A stretch of DNA of 53,685 nucleotides from Dokdonella_A sp051958935 (GTDB lineage Bacteria > Pseudomonadota > Gammaproteobacteria > Xanthomonadales > Rhodanobacteraceae): NCBI RefSeq assembly GCF_051958935.1, contig NZ_JBQCFP010000108.1, positions 1 to 53,685 on the forward strand, in the 5' to 3' direction. Below the pieces are notes generated by a model. The model ran no database searches, had not been told where the DNA came from, and saw only the letters and a program-made list of their open reading frames with translations. Position 1 is the first letter of the stretch. Every line of letters starts with the position of its first letter. Of this stretch, positions 45,405-53,685 are shown in pieces. The translations under genes were made by a program, and so were the position numbers.

Positions 45405-47069
45405 TCAGCGCCAGCCCGACGTGATCGGATAACGACGTTCGCGGCCGAATGCGCGCCGCGATACTTTCGGGCCCGGCGCCGCCTGCTGGCGCTTCCATTC
45501 GCCGATGCGCACGAGCCTGAGCACGCGCTCGACGGTCGCGGCATCGAAGCCGGCACGCACGATGTCCTCGCGCGACTGCTCCTGGTCGACGTGGCGCAGC
45601 AGGATGGCGTCGAGCACGTCGTACGGCGGCAGCGAGTCCTGGTCGGTCTGGTTCTCGCGCAGTTCCGCCGACGGCGGTCGCGAGATCACCGCGGGCGGGA
45701 TCACCGGCGTGCCGGCGACCGCGTTGCGCCAGCGCGCGAGCGCGAATACCTCGGTCTTGTAGAGGTCCTTGATCGGCGCGTAGCCGCCGCACATGTCGCC
45801 GTAGATCGTCGCGTAGCCGACCGCGTACTCGCTCTTGTTGCCGGTGGTCAGCACGAGGCCGTGGAAGCGGTTCGACAGCGCCATCAGGATCGCGCCGCGG
45901 CAGCGTGACTGCAGGTTTTCCGGCGTCACGTCGCCCGCCGGCGCGGGCGCCGGATCGAACGCGTCGAAGGCGGGACCGAGTGCGTCGAGGAAGCCGCCGA
46001 AGGGCGCTTCGATCGGCACCGTGACGAGCCGCACGCCGAGCGCGCGCGCCTGCTCCTCGGCCAGGTCGTTGCTGAGGCCGGAGGTGTAGCGCGACGGCAG
46101 GCGCACGCCGACGACCTTGTCCGCGCCGAGCGCGTCGACGGCGACGGCGAGCACGAGCGCGGAATCGATGCCACCGGACAGGCCGATCCATACGCGCTCG
46201 AAACCGTTCTTGACGCAGTAGTCACGCGTCCCGCGCACGATCGCGCGCCAGGCGAGCGCGTCGCGGCTTTCGTCGTCCTCGACCGGCCATGCCACGGGGG
46301 TGAAGCGACGCGTGGCCGCGTCGTAGTCGGCGACGAGCCAGTGGTCCTCGAAGGCGCGCGCGGCCGGATGGACGTGGCCGTCGCCGTCGGCGAGCACCGA
46401 CGCACCGTCGAACACGACGGCGTCCTGGCCGCCGACGGTGTTGAGGTAGGCGACGCCGACACCGCGACCGTCGCGCTGCGATTCCTGCACGCGCTCGGCG
46501 AGCAGCGCGTCGCGCTGCGCATGCTTGTCGCGTTCGAACGGCGAGGCATTCGGCACCAGCACGAGCTCGGCGCCGGCGGCGACCGTGCCCGCGAACGGCT
46601 CGGCGAACCACAGGTCCTCGCAGATGACGAGGCCTACGCGTACGCCACGGACGTCGAACACGCAGTCGTCGCGGTCGGGGTCGACGTCGAAATAGCGCCG
46701 CTCGTCGAAAACGGCGTAGTTGGGCAGTTCGCGCTTGCGGTACGTCGCGGCGATCGCGCCGCCGTCGAGCACGCTCGCCGCGTTGTAGACGATCGCGCCG
46801 GCCGCCTGCGGCCAGCCGACGACGGCGACGATGCCGTGCGTCGCTGCCGCGATGCGTTGAAGTGCGGCCTCGCATTCCGCGAGGAAGCTCGGCCGCAGCA
46901 GCAGGTCCTCGGGCGGGTAGCCGCAGAGCGCGAGTTCCGGAAACAGCACGAGGTCGGCGCGGTGCAGGTCGCGCGCCTCGGCGATCAGCGCGGCGATGCG
47001 CGCCTCGTTGCGCGCGACGGCGCCGACCGGAAAATCGAACTGGGCCAGGGCGATGCGGAGTGTCGACAT
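45405..47069 (-). CDS. nadE: Glutamine-dependent NAD+ synthetase
   Basis: 554 residues. The N-terminal nitrilase-type glutaminase domain has FPELALCGYPPEDLLL (catalytic Glu), YRKRELPNYAVFDERRYF (Lys) and LVICEDLWF (Cys). The C-terminal synthetase domain has the PP-loop GLSGGIDSALVLAVA, LPSRYTSGLSN, TTGNKSEYAVGYATIYGD and GGYAPIKDLYKTEVF. It makes NAD+ from deamido-NAD+ with glutamine as ammonia source, in the cytoplasm. The downstream bamD gene is convergent; the large repeat protein lies upstream on the same strand, 63 bases away. Confidence 0.96.
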   Translation of the reverse strand: MSTLRIALAQFDFPVGAVARNEARIAALIAEARDLHRADLVLFPELALCGYPPEDLLLRPSFLAECEAALQRIAAATHGIVAVVGWPQAAGAIVYNAASVLDGGAIAATYRKRELPNYAVFDERRYFDVDPDRDDCVFDVRGVRVGLVICEDLWFAEPFAGTVAAGAELVLVPNASPFERDKHAQRDALLAERVQESQRDGRGVGVAYLNTVGGQDAVVFDGASVLADGDGHVHPAARAFEDHWLVADYDAATRRFTPVAWPVEDDESRDALAWRAIVRGTRDYCVKNGFERVWIGLSGGIDSALVLAVAVDALGADKVVGVRLPSRYTSGLSNDLAEEQARALGVRLVTVPIEAPFGGFLDALGPAFDAFDPAPAPAGDVTPENLQSRCRGAILMALSNRFHGLVLTTGNKSEYAVGYATIYGDMCGGYAPIKDLYKTEVFALARWRNAVAGTPVIPPAVISRPPSAELRENQTDQDSLPPYDVLDAILLRHVDQEQSREDIVRAGFDAATVERVLRLVRIGEWKRQQAAPGPKVSRRAFGRERRYPITSGWR

Positions 47070-47132
47070 GCGGCGTGCGGAGGATGACGGGGGCAGCCAT
47101 TGTACGGCCGCCCCGCATCCTTACCCGCATCG

Positions 47133-49802
47133 CTACGGGATGCCCGTCGCCACGTTCACCGTCGCCGTGGCCGTGCCCCCGCGACCGTCGCTGATCGTGT
47201 AGGTGAACGTCGCCGCACCGAGGAATCCATTGGGTGCCCACGTGACCGTGTTGCCCGTGATGGCGACCGTGCCGGCCGGTCCGCCGGCCGCGGCGATCGG
47301 CTGCGTCACAGCGATGATCGTCAATGGATCGCCATCGGGATCGCTGTCGTTGGCGAGCACCGCGATCACGGTCTGGTTGAGGTTGCCCGTGTCGTCGACC
47401 GCGACCGGCGGCTGGTTCGGCGCGGGCGCGACCACCACGGTCACGAAAGCGGTCGCGCTGCCGCCGCGGCCGTCGCCGATCGTGTAGGAGAAGCGATCGA
47501 CGCCGCTGAATCCTGCCGCAGGCGTGTAGACCACGGTGTTGCCGGCGATCGCGGCGGTGCCGTCCAGCGGCGCGCCGACGCTCGCGATGACGAGCGGATC
47601 GCCGTCGGGGTCGCTGTCGTTGGCGAGCACGGCGACCGTGACCGGTACGCCGAACGGCGTCGCCGCGGTGTCGTCCACGGCCACGGGCGGCTGGTTGGGC
47701 GCGGCACCGACGGTGACCGCGACGGTGGCGCTCGCGCCGCCGCCACGCCCGTCCGAGATCGTATAGGTGAAGCGATCGACACCGACGACGCCGGCGACGG
47801 TCGGCGTGTACGTGATCGTGCCGCCCGATACCGCGATCGTGCCGAAAGCCGGCGCGGTCGTCGCCGTGATCGTCAACGGGTCGCCATCCGGGTCGCTGTC
47901 GTTGGCGAGCACCGCGATCGGCACCGCGACGCCGAAGGTCGTGCTCGCGACATCGTCGACCGCGACCGGCGGCCGGTTCGGCGGCGCTACGACGTTGAGC
48001 GTCACGCGCGCCGTCGACGAGCCGCCGCGGCCGTCGCTGATCGTGTACGTGAACACGTCCGCACCGACGTAGCCGGCCACCGATGCGTACTGCAACTGGG
48101 TGCCGATGATCGTCGCGCTGCCGTGCTGTGGCGCGCCGACCGAAGCCAGGGACAGCACGTCGCCATCCGCATCGCTGTCGTTGGCGAGCGCGTCGACGAG
48201 CACGGGCTGGGCGGAGATCGCCGTCGCAGCGTCGTCGCGCGCGATCGGCAGGCGATTCGGCTGCGCGGCGACGACGACGGTGATCGTCGCGGTCGCGCTG
48301 CCGCCACGACCGTCATCGACCGTGTAGGTGAACGTGTCGACGCCGCTGAAGCCGGGTACGGGCCGGTAGACGACGTCGGAGCCGACGATGCTCGCGCTGC
48401 CGTGTGCGGGAGCGCCGACGCCGGCGAGCACGAGCGCGTCGCCGTCCGCATCATCGTCATTGGCCAGCACGGCGATCGTGACGGGTTGGCCGAAGCTGGT
48501 CGTCGCACGATCGTCGCGCGCGACCGGCGCCCGATTCGGGCGACCGCCGATGGTGACGGTCACGTTCGCGCTCGCATGGCCGCCGCGACCATCGCTGAGC
48601 GTGTAGGCGAACGTGTCGACACCGCTGAAACCCGCCGCGGGCGTGTAGAGGATCGTGTTGCCCGACGCGGCCGCGCTGCCGTGCGCAGGCGCGGTCACGC
48701 CGATCACGGCAAGCGCATCCCCGTCGGCGTCGCTGTCGTTGGCGACGACGTCGAGCGACACCGGAACGCCGACGGTCGTGGTCGCGGCATCGGCCTGCGC
48801 GACCGGAAAGTGATTGGTGTACTGGCGCGGGCCGTGCGTGACCTCGACGGTCTCGGTACGCGTGCGCCGGTACGATTCGACCGTGCGCGGATGGGCACTC
48901 GACGCCCGCGCGAGCGAACGCGCGATCCATGCCGGGTCTTCCAGCTGCGCGGTCGGCACGAACGCGCCGTGGCGGCCGAATTCGTAGCGCAGGAACACGG
49001 AGAGGCGGTCGTCGTCGCCCTCGCCCGCGCCGCCGCTGCGCGCGACGTGTTCGGCGAGCGCGGACAGGCCCCAGCCGCGCGTGCCGAGCGGGGTGTCGAG
49101 GCCGAACGCGAAGGTGCTCGCGCGCGCGCCATCGCCATCCTGCGTGCTCGCCCCCGCATGCACGCGCATCGCCAGCGGCTCGAACACATGGCTCACTTGC
49201 AGGCCGATCTCGGCGCCGTAGGGCTTGCGCTCGAACAGCGTCTGGATGGTGGTAGTGTCGACCTGCGTGTAGGTGCCGATGTCGTCGTCGCCGCTCGTCG
49301 TCGCCACGTCGCTGTGCACCGCATGGCCGGCGAGGCGCGCGCCGCTGATGCCGTGCGAAAGCCAGCCTTCGACCGAGAACGCGCGGCGCTCGATGCCGAA
49401 ACCGAGCGTCGCCTTGCGATCGTGCTCGCCGTTCTGGTCGACCGCGAAGCTGAGCCGCGCAACCGTCGCGCGGTCCGGGTGCTCGCGCGCGGCGATCGGG
49501 TCGCCGCCCCAGAGCCAGTTGAAATCGGCTTGCGCGCCGCCGGCACCGGACTGGTCCCACCAGATCTGTCCGACCATCGCACGCGCGTTGTTGCGCGCGA
49601 ACACGCCGAGCAGCTGGCCTTCGGTATGGCCCTCGCGATTGACGCCGATCGAAACGCTGCCGTCGTTGCCGACGTAGCTCAGCGGCACCGATGCATCGGT
49701 CACCGACGGCACGCCGTCGTCGTCCGGATCCTTCGGCAGGATCTGCGCGGAGGCGATGGCGGTACATGCAAGGGCAAGCAGTGGAATGAGGCGACGGCGC
49801 AT
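47133..49802 (-). CDS. Large outer-membrane/surface protein: N-terminal barrel plus six Ig-like repeats
   Basis: 889 residues from the ATG at 49802, preceded by GGGGAGGG. The signal peptide LIPLLALACTAIASAQ is followed by an acidic DPDDDGVPS segment. A region of about 270 residues of alternating hydrophobic/polar strands (for example ALVFARNN-like turns, KATLGFGIERRAFSVEGWLSHG, RLSVFLRYEFG) looks like a beta barrel. A linker LEDPAWIARSLARA to RTETVEVTHG precedes six about 93-residue modules from residue about 331. Each has an N.PPVA.DD start, a VLANDSDPDGDPL calcium-site-like motif and a final FTYTISDGRGG.ATATV. A barrel first with Ig passenger after resembles inverse autotransporters (intimin/invasin); an adhesin role is inferred. 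Confidence 0.75.
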   Translation of the reverse strand: MRRRLIPLLALACTAIASAQILPKDPDDDGVPSVTDASVPLSYVGNDGSVSIGVNREGHTEGQLLGVFARNNARAMVGQIWWDQSGAGGAQADFNWLWGGDPIAAREHPDRATVARLSFAVDQNGEHDRKATLGFGIERRAFSVEGWLSHGISGARLAGHAVHSDVATTSGDDDIGTYTQVDTTTIQTLFERKPYGAEIGLQVSHVFEPLAMRVHAGASTQDGDGARASTFAFGLDTPLGTRGWGLSALAEHVARSGGAGEGDDDRLSVFLRYEFGRHGAFVPTAQLEDPAWIARSLARASSAHPRTVESYRRTRTETVEVTHGPRQYTNHFPVAQADAATTTVGVPVSLDVVANDSDADGDALAVIGVTAPAHGSAAASGNTILYTPAAGFSGVDTFAYTLSDGRGGHASANVTVTIGGRPNRAPVARDDRATTSFGQPVTIAVLANDDDADGDALVLAGVGAPAHGSASIVGSDVVYRPVPGFSGVDTFTYTVDDGRGGSATATITVVVAAQPNRLPIARDDAATAISAQPVLVDALANDSDADGDVLSLASVGAPQHGSATIIGTQLQYASVAGYVGADVFTYTISDGRGGSSTARVTLNVVAPPNRPPVAVDDVASTTFGVAVPIAVLANDSDPDGDPLTITATTAPAFGTIAVSGGTITYTPTVAGVVGVDRFTYTISDGRGGGASATVAVTVGAAPNQPPVAVDDTAATPFGVPVTVAVLANDSDPDGDPLVIASVGAPLDGTAAIAGNTVVYTPAAGFSGVDRFSYTIGDGRGGSATAFVTVVVAPAPNQPPVAVDDTGNLNQTVIAVLANDSDPDGDPLTIIAVTQPIAAAGGPAGTVAITGNTVTWAPNGFLGAATFTYTISDGRGGTATATVNVATGIP
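47136..48815 (-). repeat. Six tandem about 280-bp coding repeats (Ig-like modules)
   Basis: Within the surface protein, the C-terminal 559 residues are six modules of about 93 residues, each opening with N-[HRQ]-x-P-[VI]-A and ending in GRGG. The DNA copies are clearly related but not identical; module 6 lacks the TPFGVPV segment and has an insertion with a GGPAGTV stretch. Copy number may vary between strains. Confidence 0.85.
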
Positions 49803-49894
49803 GATCCCTCCCCGGACGCGGCGCGCTGGGTGTCATCCTAACGTCGTTTTGCCCCGGAGGCGGACAATTCGCCGTTCGGTTCAGGTTCGCCGGA

Positions 49895-49995
49895 ACGCTG
49901 CGCGGGCCCAAGAGCATCGCGCGGAGTCGAAGGGCCTTCGTCCTCGAGGACGGGCGCTCGACTCCGCCGCTTCGCGTGCTGCGCTCGGCGCGAAT
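49895..49995. repeat. GGAGTCGAAG dispersed inverted repeat, copy 2 (gap 49803-50193 has no gene)
   Basis: GCGCGGAGTCGAAGGGCC faces GGGCGCTCGACTCCGCC around TCCTCGAGGA, followed by TGCGCTCGGCGCGAATGGA. The order matches copy 1 at 20613-20720. The rest of the 391-base gap between the surface protein and sucD holds the GGATC repeat, a heptamer arm and the sucD terminator; no gene is seen. Confidence 0.65.
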
Positions 49996-50037
49996 GGAAC
50001 CGTATATGCAGTGCCGGCCGGCGAAAAACAGCGCGTA

Positions 50038-50101
50038 GGCCGGATCAAGCCGCGCAGCGGCGGATCCGGCGCATGCGCGCCTTGATCCGCCCTACCTCGC
50101 T
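50038..50101. repeat. Dispersed GGATC-palindrome repeat, copy 2 (inverted relative to copy 1)
   Basis: CGGATCAAGCCGCGCAGCGG, GGATCCGG and CTTGATCCGCCCTACCTC are the reverse complement of the ptsN-hprK copy at 10106-10171. The GGATC and GATCC ends pair to form a long stem. Confidence 0.65.
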
Positions 50102-50109
50102 ACCCGGCT

Positions 50110-50133
50110 CCGGCCCCCAGCCGTCAGCCCTGA
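50110..50133. repeat. Heptamer arm, GGGCTGA family, pyrimidine-rich (single)
   Basis: CGGCCCC, CAGCCGT, CAGCCCT in phase, next to the GGATC repeat and just before the sucD terminator. The association of this heptamer with the GGATC repeat is the same as at ptsN-hprK. Confidence 0.5.
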
Positions 50134-50138
50134 AAAAC

Positions 50139-50167
50139 GAAAGGCCGCGAATCACCTGCGGCCTTTC
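50139..50167 (-). terminator. Intrinsic terminator of sucCD
   Basis: On the minus strand a ten-base stem GAAAGGCCGC / GCGGCCTTTC with a nine-base loop is followed by GTTTTTCA. It starts 27 bases after the sucD stop. Confidence 0.85.
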
Positions 50168-50193
50168 ATCCGACGCGTTTGCCGCCGAAAAAC

Positions 50194-51063
50194 CTACATC
50201 TTCGACGCGAGCGTCTTGCCGAGGTCGGCGGGCGACTTCACGGTCGTGACGCCCGCCTTCTCCAGCGCGGCGAACTTCGCCGCCGCGGTGCCCTTGCCGC
50301 CCGAGATGATCGCGCCGGCGTGGCCCATGCGCTTGCCGGCCGGCGCCGGGGCGCCGGCGATGAACGCGACCACCGGCTTCTTCACGTACTCGGCGATGAA
50401 CTCGGCCGCTTCCTCCTCGGCGCTGCCGCCGATCTCGCCGACCATGATGATGCCTTCGGTCTGCGGATCGTCCTGGAACAGCTTGAGGCAGTCGATGAAG
50501 TTGAGGCCGTTGATCGGGTCGCCGCCGATGCCGATGCAGGTGGACTGGCCGAGGCCGACGTTGGTGGTCTGGAAGACCGCCTCGTAGGTCAGCGTGCCCG
50601 AACGCGACACGATGCCGACCTTGCCCGGCTTGTGGATGTGGCCCGGCATGATGCCGATCTTGCATTCGCCCGGCGTGATGATGCCGGGGCAGTTCGGCCC
50701 GATCAGGACGGTATCCGGACGCTGCTTGAGCACGTTCTTGACGCGCAGCATGTCGAGCACCGGGATGCCTTCGGTGATCGCGACGATGACCTTGATGCCG
50801 GCATCGGCCGCCTCGAGGATCGCATCGGCCGCGAACGGCGGCGGCACGAAGATCATCGACGCGTCGGCACCGGTGTCGTTGACCGCGTCGAGCACGGTGT
50901 CGTAGACCGGGAGGCCGATGTGCGTGCCACCGCCCTTGCCCGGCGTGACGCCGCCGACGAGCCTGGTGCCGTATTCCAGCGCCTGCTCGGAGTGGAACGT
51001 ACCCTGCTGGCCGGTGAAGCCCTGGGTGATGACCTTGGTGTTCTTGTTGACCAAAACGCTCAT
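50194..51063 (-). CDS. sucD: Succinyl-CoA synthetase alpha subunit
   Basis: 289 residues. Marks are KNTKVITQGFTGQQGTFHSEQAL (CoA-binding Rossmann start), PPPFAADAI, IGPNCPGIITPGECKIGIMPG and the phospho-histidine loop MGHAGAIISGGKGTA. With SucC it interconverts succinyl-CoA and succinate with substrate-level phosphorylation in the TCA cycle. It follows sucC by 17 bases and ends with a clear terminator. Confidence 0.97.
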   Translation of the reverse strand: MSVLVNKNTKVITQGFTGQQGTFHSEQALEYGTRLVGGVTPGKGGGTHIGLPVYDTVLDAVNDTGADASMIFVPPPFAADAILEAADAGIKVIVAITEGIPVLDMLRVKNVLKQRPDTVLIGPNCPGIITPGECKIGIMPGHIHKPGKVGIVSRSGTLTYEAVFQTTNVGLGQSTCIGIGGDPINGLNFIDCLKLFQDDPQTEGIIMVGEIGGSAEEEAAEFIAEYVKKPVVAFIAGAPAPAGKRMGHAGAIISGGKGTAAAKFAALEKAGVTTVKSPADLGKTLASKM

Positions 51064-51080
51064 GGGTTCGTGTCCTTCGC

Positions 51081-52247
<1,167 letters not shown>

Positions 52248-52348
52248 GGGACACCTTGTGCGAAGGGACGCACGCGCGCGGCGCGAATCCACCGCGGCAG
52301 CGCAATCCGGGGAGCGTCGGCGAAAAGCCGGCGGAAAAACGGTCGCCT

Positions 52349-52377
52349 ATTCTCGGGGATGGGCCGGGCGAAAGCAA
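52349..52377 (-). promoter_or_regulatory. Candidate sigma-70 promoter for sucCD
   Basis: On the minus strand TTGCTT (-35), 17 bases, GAGAAT (-10), in the divergent gap between sucC and the kinase gene. Spacing is ideal, and the hexamers match four of six positions each. Confidence 0.45.
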
Positions 52378-52437
52378 AGAAAACGCCGCGCGCCGCCGGT
52401 CGACCCGCACGCTATATACTGGGTCGACGGAGCCTAC

Positions 52438-53685
52438 GTGAGCACGGGTACCCATTTGCTGGACACGACGGCCTCACCGGGCGACATCACCCGGCGCGAA
52501 CTGTATTTCTTCAACCTCTACCGCTGCCTCGAGGCCGTGGTCTACGTCGGCCTCGTGTTCAGTCCGTTCGCGGTGGACTGGGTGCGCCTGTCGCGGCCGC
52601 TGCTCGGGCAGGTCGCGTCGGCGACCTACGTCGTCATCGCCGTCGCACTGCTGATCGGCACCGAGCGCCTGCGAACGCGGCTCGCCGGGACCATCAGCAC
52701 GTCGCTGCTGATCGACATCGTCGCCGCGACGCTCGTGCTGGTCGCGCTGACCGGCCACACCCTCGTGCCGATGATGCTGCTCGTCAACGTCGGCATCGCG
52801 GCGCTGCTCTTGCCGCACCGCGCCTACCTGTTCGCGATCGCAGCCGCGATCGGCATCGCGGTGCCGCGCGCGTACGACCTGCTGTCGGGGTCGGTCATCG
52901 AGAACAACGGCATCGAGACGCTCGCGGTCGTCGTCGCCTATTTCATCGTCGCCGCGCTGCTGCGTTACCTCGGCGGCCACATGCGCGCGGCCGAAGACCT
53001 CGCCGCACGCCGCGGCGTCGACCTGCTCAACCTCGAGCAGATCAACGACCTCATCATCCAGCGCATGAAGACCGGCGTGCTGCTGGTGGACCGCGCCAAC
53101 CACATCCTGCGCATCAACGAATCGGCCTGGCACCTGATCGGCAATCCGCCGCCGAACCAGCGCGAACTCGGCTCGGCCGCACCGGAGCTGTCGCGCCGGC
53201 TCTATCACTGGCGCCATACCGGCAAGAGCGATCAGACCGCGGTCGCGCTCGCGCACGACGTACCGGAGGTGATCCCCCGCTTCACGCGCCTGGCGCCGAA
53301 CGACGATACCAACGTGCTGATCTTCCTTGACGACACGTCGCTGCTGTCGCGGCGCGCCGAGGAACTGACCCTGTCCTCGCTCGGCCGCCTGTCGGCGTCG
53401 ATCGCGCACGAGATCCGGAACCCGCTCGCGGCGATCCGCTATTCGGCCCAGCTGCTCGCCGAGTCGCCGGAACTCAATGCCGAGGACAAGCGCCTCGTCG
53501 ACATCATCAACAACCACTGCACGCGCGCCAATGACGTCGTCGAGAACATCCTGCAGCTCTCGCGGCGCGAGCGCTCGCGCCCGGAGACGATCGACCACAA
53601 TTCCTGGGTGCTCGCGTTCGTGGGGGACTACAAGCAGTCGAAACACCACGGCCACGACCACTTGCGCGCGGTGACCCACCAACCC
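52438..53685 (+). CDS. pilS: Sensor histidine kinase, PilS type (cut by right edge)
   Basis: An open frame of 416 codons from the GTG at 52438, preceded by GGAG, to the window end without a stop. The N-terminal half has six hydrophobic segments (for example ATYVVIAVALLIG, LLIDIVAATLVLVAL, LVPMMLLVNVGIAALLL, LAVVVAYFIVAALL). A PAS-like region (residues about 215-300) follows. The phospho-acceptor His is in LSASIAHEIRNPLAAIRYSAQLL, and the DHp second helix is VDIINNHCTRANDVVENILQLSRR. The ATPase domain is lost beyond the edge. PilS with PilR and sigma-54 drives pilin transcription in relatives; rpoN is in this window. TATACT at 52415-52420 may be the -10 box. Confidence 0.85.
   Translation, partial: MSTGTHLLDTTASPGDITRRELYFFNLYRCLEAVVYVGLVFSPFAVDWVRLSRPLLGQVASATYVVIAVALLIGTERLRTRLAGTISTSLLIDIVAATLVLVALTGHTLVPMMLLVNVGIAALLLPHRAYLFAIAAAIGIAVPRAYDLLSGSVIENNGIETLAVVVAYFIVAALLRYLGGHMRAAEDLAARRGVDLLNLEQINDLIIQRMKTGVLLVDRANHILRINESAWHLIGNPPPNQRELGSAAPELSRRLYHWRHTGKSDQTAVALAHDVPEVIPRFTRLAPNDDTNVLIFLDDTSLLSRRAEELTLSSLGRLSASIAHEIRNPLAAIRYSAQLLAESPELNAEDKRLVDIINNHCTRANDVVENILQLSRRERSRPETIDHNSWVLAFVGDYKQSKHHGHDHLRAVTHQP

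Overview
The window is about 53.7 kb of very GC-rich chromosome. Codon usage, and conserved gene orders such as murA-ibaG, kdsD-kdsC-lptCAB-rpoN-hpf-ptsN, ruvC-ruvA-ruvB-ybgC-tolQRAB-pal-cpoB-queE-queC, clpB, bamD and sucCD next to pilS, point to a gammaproteobacterium of the Xanthomonadales (Lysobacteraceae/Rhodanobacteraceae type). This is inference from gene order and protein resemblance. No rRNA gene, insertion sequence, phage or CRISPR array is visible, so this is mostly core chromosome with a few accessory genes.

Layout. 1-2.1 kb: the end of a DUF3108 gene and two overlapping exported proteins of unknown function that share a repeated module. 2.2-3.8 kb (minus strand): murA and ibaG. 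4-14.9 kb (plus): KDO synthesis (kdsD, kdsC), LPS transport (lptC, lptA, lptB), sigma-54 (rpoN), hpf, and a regulatory phosphotransferase set (ptsN, hprK, rapZ, EIIA-Man-like, HPr, EI) with no sugar permease in view. 15-19.7 kb (plus): four accessory genes (MBOAT acyltransferase, SGNH-like protein, 2-oxoglutarate oxygenase, methyltransferase) that look like a surface-glycan modification set. 19.7-37.8 kb (minus): tsaB, creD, tRNA-Lys(UUU), queC, queE, the Tol-Pal envelope system, ybgC, ruvB, kup, ruvA, ruvC, a hydrolase, aspS, a DUF3011 protein and an FmdB zinc-ribbon protein. 38-45.3 kb: clpB with a heat-shock-type promoter, a saccharopine-dehydrogenase-like gene, a DUF4166 gene, pgeF, rluD and bamD. 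45.4-52.2 kb (minus): nadE, a large beta-barrel/Ig-repeat adhesin candidate, sucD and sucC. The right edge cuts a PilS-type sensor kinase.

Main unusual points. (1) A family of intergenic elements is built from tandem 7-bp units facing each other around a variable core. Three heptamer versions occur (GGGGAAT, GGGCTGA, TTGGTGA). Purine-rich arms are always on the left and pyrimidine-rich arms on the right. The arms often touch start codons that have no Shine-Dalgarno sequence (murA, kdsC, hprK, HPr, ruvB), and they encode the last residues of IbaG, PtsN and RuvB. (2) Between tolA and tolB lies a separate small gene encoding only a secreted copy of TolA domain III. (3) aspS has an in-frame TAG at the fifth codon of its expected reading frame. 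(4) The 889-residue protein at 47.1-49.8 kb has an apparent N-terminal barrel followed by six Ig-like repeats, resembling an inverse autotransporter. (5) A sigma-54-type -24/-12 site overlaps the start codon of rpoN itself. Work here is by eye: no alignments, structure predictions or database searches were run.
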